A DNA stretch of 64,000 nt. Source: Microbacterium sp. ACRRU. Its GTDB lineage: Bacteria; Actinomycetota; Actinomycetes; Actinomycetales; Microbacteriaceae. The translations under genes and the position numbers were made by a program. The stretch lies in assembly GCF_022346945.1 (NCBI RefSeq), contig NZ_JAKRNI010000001.1, forward strand, positions 62,001 through 126,000. Reading direction: 5' to 3'. The notes under the pieces are model-generated. The model searched no databases, had not been told where the DNA came from, and saw only the letters and a program-made list of their open reading frames with translations. Shown here one piece after another: positions 60,659-64,000 of this stretch (positions within the stretch are counted from its first letter, which is position 1; each line of letters opens with the position of its first letter).

Positions 60659-62281
60659 GTGAAGCGCAACAAGCTTGCCCTCACCAGTCTCGCTCTGCTG
60701 GGTGTCGCCGGGCTCGCGCTCGCCGGCTGCTCGGCAGGCGGCGACGACTCGGGCAACACCGGCTCGGCCGATGCCACGGCCATCATCACCACGAATGGCT
60801 CGGAGCCCGAGAACCCGCTGATCCCGACCGCGACGAACGAGGTCGGCGGCGGCAAGATCCTCGACGCCATCTTCGCGGGTCTCGTCTCGTACGAGGCCGA
60901 CGGTGCGCCGGTGAACGACATGGCCGAAGAGATCACGGTCGACGACCCGCAGAACATCACGGTCAAGATCAAGGAAGGCCAGACCTTCACCGACGGTGAA
61001 GAGGTCACGGCCGACAACTTCATCAAGGCGTGGAACTACGGCGCTCTCGCTTCGAACGAGCAGTACAACAGCTACTTCTTCGAGGACATCGTCGGCTTCA
61101 GCTACGACGAGGACAGCGAGCTCACGGGTCTTCAGCAGGTCGATGACTACACCTTCACCATCGAGCTGAACAAGCCGGCCTCCGACTTCGCGCTCCGCCT
61201 CGGCTACTCGGCGTACTACCCGCTGCCCGACGCCGCATTCGAGGACATGGAAGCCTTCGGTGAGAACCCGATCGGCAACGGCCCCTACAAGCTCGCCAGC
61301 GAGGGCGCCTGGCAGCACAACGTCCAGATCGACCTCGTCAAGAACGAGGACTACCAGGGCGTTCGTCAGGCGCAGAACGGTGGCCTGACCATCTCGTTCT
61401 ACGCCTCGCAGGACGCCGCCTACGCTGCTCTGCTCGGTGGCGAGCTCGACGTCCTCGACGCCGTGCCGCCGTCCGCTCTCGCCAGCTTCGAGTCCGACCT
61501 CGGCGACCGTGCGGTCAACCAGCCCGCCGCCGTCTTCCAGTCGTTCACGATCCCCGGTCGCCTCGAGCACTTCTCGGGCGAAGAGGGCCAGCTGCGCCGC
61601 GCCGCGATCTCGCACGCGATCAACCGTGAGGAGATCACCTCGACGATCTTCCAGGGCACCCGCACCCCCGCCACCGACTTCACGTCGCCCGTCATCGACG
61701 GCTGGTCGGACGACCTCGAGGGCTCCGACGTTCTCGAGTTCGACGCGGAGAAGGCCAAGGAGCTGTGGGCTCAGGCCGACGCCATCTCGCCATGGACCGG
61801 TTCGTTCCAGATCGCGTACAACGCCGACGGTGGACACGACCAGTGGGTCGACGCCATCTCGAACCAGCTCGCGACCAACCTCGGCATCGACGCGTCGGGC
61901 GCTCCCTACCCGACCTTCGCCGAGCTGCGTGCCCAGGTGAACAACGACTCGATCACCACGCCGTTCCGTAGCGGCTGGCAGGCCGACTACCCCGGTCTGT
62001 ACAACTTCCTCGGACCGCTCTACGCGACCAACGCGGGTTCGAACGACGGCGACTACTCCAGCGCCGAGTTCGACCGCCTGCTCGCCGAGGGCATCTCCTC
62101 GACCGACCTCGAAGAGGCGAACCGTCTCTTCGGCGAGGCCCAGACGGTGCTGTTCAAGGACCTGCCCGCGATCCCGCTGTGGTACTCGAACGTGACCGGT
62201 GGCTACGCCGAGACCGTCGAGAACGTCGAGTTCGGTTGGAATTCGGTGCCGTTGTTCCACGAGATCACGAAGGTCAGCTAA
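60659..62281 (+). CDS. ABC transporter substrate-binding lipoprotein, family 5 (OppA-like)
   Basis: 540 residues. Lipoprotein signal KRNKLALTSLALLGVAGLALAGC (lipid Cys24), spread over residues 2-24; SBP_bac_5 fold with NPLIPTATNEVGGGKILDAIFAGLV, FTDGEEVTADNFIKAWNYGA, NPIGNGPYKLASE, ALLGGELDVLDAVPPSAL, AISHAINREEI, FRSGWQADYPGLYNFLGPLY and DLPAIPLWY, typical of oligopeptide-binding OppA/DppE of gram-positives. Codons are strongly biased to C-ending preferred forms, suggesting high expression. GTG start with GGAGG upstream; a possible -10 (TATCCT) is at 60576-60581. A hairpin separates it from the permease genes. Confidence 0.92.
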   Translation: MKRNKLALTSLALLGVAGLALAGCSAGGDDSGNTGSADATAIITTNGSEPENPLIPTATNEVGGGKILDAIFAGLVSYEADGAPVNDMAEEITVDDPQNITVKIKEGQTFTDGEEVTADNFIKAWNYGALASNEQYNSYFFEDIVGFSYDEDSELTGLQQVDDYTFTIELNKPASDFALRLGYSAYYPLPDAAFEDMEAFGENPIGNGPYKLASEGAWQHNVQIDLVKNEDYQGVRQAQNGGLTISFYASQDAAYAALLGGELDVLDAVPPSALASFESDLGDRAVNQPAAVFQSFTIPGRLEHFSGEEGQLRRAAISHAINREEITSTIFQGTRTPATDFTSPVIDGWSDDLEGSDVLEFDAEKAKELWAQADAISPWTGSFQIAYNADGGHDQWVDAISNQLATNLGIDASGAPYPTFAELRAQVNNDSITTPFRSGWQADYPGLYNFLGPLYATNAGSNDGDYSSAEFDRLLAEGISSTDLEEANRLFGEAQTVLFKDLPAIPLWYSNVTGGYAETVENVEFGWNSVPLFHEITKVS

Positions 62282-62300
62282 CATCGCTTGATCACTCACC

Positions 62301-62334
62301 CGCGAGGCGGTGACGTATCCGTCACCGCCTCGCG
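62301..62334 (+). terminator. Intra-operon hairpin between binding protein and permease genes
   Basis: Perfect 14-bp stem CGCGAGGCGGTGAC / GTCACCGCCTCGCG with loop GTATCC, 20 bp after the stop, no T tract. Read-through or mRNA protection here would give more binding protein than permease. Confidence 0.75.
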
Positions 62335-62430
62335 TGGTGTGTTCCGGCCGTGCACTGCTCATCGGCGGTGCACGGCTTTCGTGCGGTGCCACATCCGAGG
62401 CATCCATCCATTCCCCGAAGGGAGACGAGG

Positions 62431-63360
62431 GTGGGCTATTACATCCTCAGACGACTCCTGCAGGTCATACCGGTATTTTTCGGTGCGACGCTGCTGATTT
62501 ATTTCATGGTCTTCGCCATGCCAGGAGACCCGATCCTGGCCCTGTTCGGCGACCGGACTCCGAACCCGACTCTGCTCGAGCAGATCCGGGAGCAATACCA
62601 CCTGAACGAGCCGTTCATCGTTCAGTACTTCTACTACATCACCGGCGTCCTGCAGGGCGATTTCGGCGTCAGCTTCTCGGGCCAGAACGTCAATGACATC
62701 CTCGCGCGGGCGATTCCCGTCACGCTGCGCCTGGCCGTGATGGCGATCGCGATCGAGCTGGTGCTGGCCATCATCATCGGCACCGTCTCGGCGCTGCGCA
62801 AGGGCAAGATCTTCGACAACGTCTCGCTGATCATCGCGCTCGTTTTCGTCGCCGTGCCCGTCTTCGTGCTCGCGTTCCTCGCTCAGTACTTCTTGGCGAT
62901 CCAGTTCGGCTGGTTCCGTGCCACGGTGGGCGGCCAGAACGGCTGGGGCGATCTGTGGTTGCCTGCCCTCGTCCTCGGCTTCAGCCTGTATGCGACGAGC
63001 ATGCGCCTGACGCGCGCGTCGGTGATCGACACGCTCAACCAGGACTGGGTGCGCACCGCCTACAGCAAGGGGCTGCCGCGTCGCCGCGTCATCCCGGTGC
63101 ACGTGCTGCGCAACTCGCTCATCCCCGTGATCACCAACAGCGCGACCAACTTCGGTGTGCTGATGGTGGGCGCCACGGTCACCGAGGGCATCTTCGCGAT
63201 CCCCGGTGTCGGCGGCACGCTCTACCAGGCCACCATCCGCCAGGAGGGCCCGACCGTCGTGTCCTTCGTGACGGTCTTCGTCGTCTTCTACGTGCTGATC
63301 AACCTCGTGGTTGATCTGCTCTACGGTCTGCTCGACCCGAGGATCCGCTATGCCAAGTGA
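62431..63360 (+). CDS. ABC transporter permease, OppB/DppB type
   Basis: 309 residues, six membrane helices. GYYILRRLLQVIPVFFGATLLIYFM is the standard first helix, MPGDPI follows, then the large loop (LLEQIREQYHLNEPFIVQYFYYITGVLQGDFGVSF) and the core with FVAVPVFVLAFLAQYF, LALVLGFSLYA-like PALVLGFSLYATSMRLTR, the EAA-type cytoplasmic loop DWVRTAYSKGLPRRRV, and FAIPGVGGTLYQA. GTG 62431 with GAAGGGAG upstream. Overlaps the next permease gene by 11 bp. Confidence 0.94.
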   Translation: MGYYILRRLLQVIPVFFGATLLIYFMVFAMPGDPILALFGDRTPNPTLLEQIREQYHLNEPFIVQYFYYITGVLQGDFGVSFSGQNVNDILARAIPVTLRLAVMAIAIELVLAIIIGTVSALRKGKIFDNVSLIIALVFVAVPVFVLAFLAQYFLAIQFGWFRATVGGQNGWGDLWLPALVLGFSLYATSMRLTRASVIDTLNQDWVRTAYSKGLPRRRVIPVHVLRNSLIPVITNSATNFGVLMVGATVTEGIFAIPGVGGTLYQATIRQEGPTVVSFVTVFVVFYVLINLVVDLLYGLLDPRIRYAK

Positions 63361-64000
63361 TCGCACCCCCACCCCGCACTACGTCGCCCCGGTGCGCGAC
63401 GTCGTCGACACCGTCGACGCGGTCCGCGTCGGTGACAAGCCCCGCAGCCTGTGGGCCGATGCCTGGCGCGACATGCGTCGCCGTCCGACCTTCTGGATCA
63501 CGTCGGCGGTCGTGTTCGTCGTCGTCCTGATGGCGCTGTTCCCGACCCTCTTCACGCAGGTCGAGCCCTACGGCGTCGGCTGCTCGCTCGCGAACAGCAA
63601 CGCCGGGCCGACCGATGGTCACCCGCTCGGATTCACTCTGCAGGGCTGCGACATCTGGTCGCGCATCGTGCATGGTGCGCGCACGTCGCTGCTCGTCGGC
63701 TTCCTGGCCACGGCCATCGGCACCATCATCGGCACCATCATGGGCTCGTTCGCGGGTTTCTACGGCGGATGGCTCGACTCGCTGCTCTCGCGCGTCGGCG
63801 ACATCTTCTTCACGATCCCCTACGTGCTCGCGGCCATCGTCGTCATGAGCGTCTTCTCCCAGAACCGCACGCCGCTCGTCCTGGCCTTCGCCATCGGCGG
63901 ATTCGCGTGGGCATCGACCGCGCGCGTGGTGCGCGCCGAGATCCTGCGCGTGCGTCAGGCGGACTACATCACCGCCAGCCGGGCACTGGGTCTTTCGCGC
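63350..64000 (+). CDS. ABC transporter permease, OppC/DppC type, 3' end outside window
   Basis: 217 codons are visible and the frame is open at the window end. N-terminal cytoplasmic region (SLWADAWRDMRRRPTFW, the usual Opp C start), first helix ITSAVVFVVVLMALFPTLF, an external loop with GCSLANSNAGPTDGHPLGFTLQGCDIWSRIVHGARTS across residues 78-114 (two Cys), then helices with GFLATAIGTIIGTIMGSFAGFYGG and YVLAAIVVMSVF. The EAA loop RVRQADYITASRALGLSR is reached at the end. ATG 63350 overlaps the OppB gene. ATPase genes are expected beyond the window. Confidence 0.93.
   Translation, partial: MPSDRTPTPHYVAPVRDVVDTVDAVRVGDKPRSLWADAWRDMRRRPTFWITSAVVFVVVLMALFPTLFTQVEPYGVGCSLANSNAGPTDGHPLGFTLQGCDIWSRIVHGARTSLLVGFLATAIGTIIGTIMGSFAGFYGGWLDSLLSRVGDIFFTIPYVLAAIVVMSVFSQNRTPLVLAFAIGGFAWASTARVVRAEILRVRQADYITASRALGLSR

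Noticed and set aside
1..64000. Prophage, insertion sequence, integrative element or defence island
   Set aside because: No transposase, integrase, phage structural, restriction-modification or cas gene was recognised on either strand; the gene content is core chromosomal.

Overview
The window is high-GC chromosomal DNA of an actinobacterium, most likely a Microbacteriaceae member close to Microbacterium. The evidence is the gene families (ftsB-DUF501, DUF4307, DUF4245, CHRD protein plus class F sortase, MarP, 6C RNA), the frequent GTG starts, the ATGA/GTGA gene overlaps, and many leaderless promoters with a TAnnnT box 6-8 nt before the start codon. I see no prophage, insertion sequence, CRISPR array or plasmid function; nearly everything is core metabolism and envelope biology. 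The species call is inference from gene content and was not searched.

Layout. 1-4.9 kb: end of ftsB, DUF501, an S8 protease, NADH dehydrogenase II, a tRNA with a UAA anticodon, a 120-bp tandem repeat built on long palindromes, and lemA. 4.9-13.4 kb: YcaQ-type DNA glycosylase, AI-2E transporter, threonine ammonia-lyase, greA, DUF4307, hemolysin III, a cis-prenyltransferase and a PIN-PhoH protein. 13.4-20 kb: a 6C small RNA, then a long minus-strand series in transcription order xseA, xseB, DUF4245, carbonic anhydrase, fumC, histidine kinase, response regulator. 20-30.7 kb: ispH, an ECF sigma/anti-sigma pair, MOSC protein, the gluconeogenic pair fba/glpX, rmuC, an exonuclease, a methyltransferase, ychF and a small P-loop kinase. 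30.9-35.1 kb: a cell-surface block with a D,D-carboxypeptidase, a class F sortase, a CHRD protein and a divergent second ECF sigma/anti-sigma pair. 35.2-44 kb: CsbD, aldose epimerase, zinc-ribbon protein, flotillin, Fpg/Nei glycosylase, DJ-1/PfpI, a 43-residue Cys-rich protein, a DHA2 exporter and an ABC exporter.

44-50.6 kb is a coherent NAD operon on the minus strand: nrtR-nadA-nadB-nadC-nadS-like cysteine desulfurase-glycosyltransferase. Two identical-pattern palindromes (GTCA-N3-TGAC) flank its promoter and are probable NrtR operators; the divergent gene is a MarP-type protease. 51.8-56.6 kb is the glycine cleavage operon gcvT-gcvH-gcvP under a tandem glycine riboswitch. The last part (57.9-64 kb) holds two family-5 peptide-binding lipoproteins, a CPBP protease, and the first two permease genes of an Opp/Dpp importer that runs off the end.

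I did not find a wholly new multi-gene system. The most unusual signals are at DNA level: a non-palindromic 7-mer (GGATGCC/GGCATCC) occurring about 110 times in both orientations, several-fold above composition expectation and also outside genes; the palindromic 120-bp tandem repeat beside the tRNA; and that tRNA itself, which has a leucine anticodon but a short variable loop.
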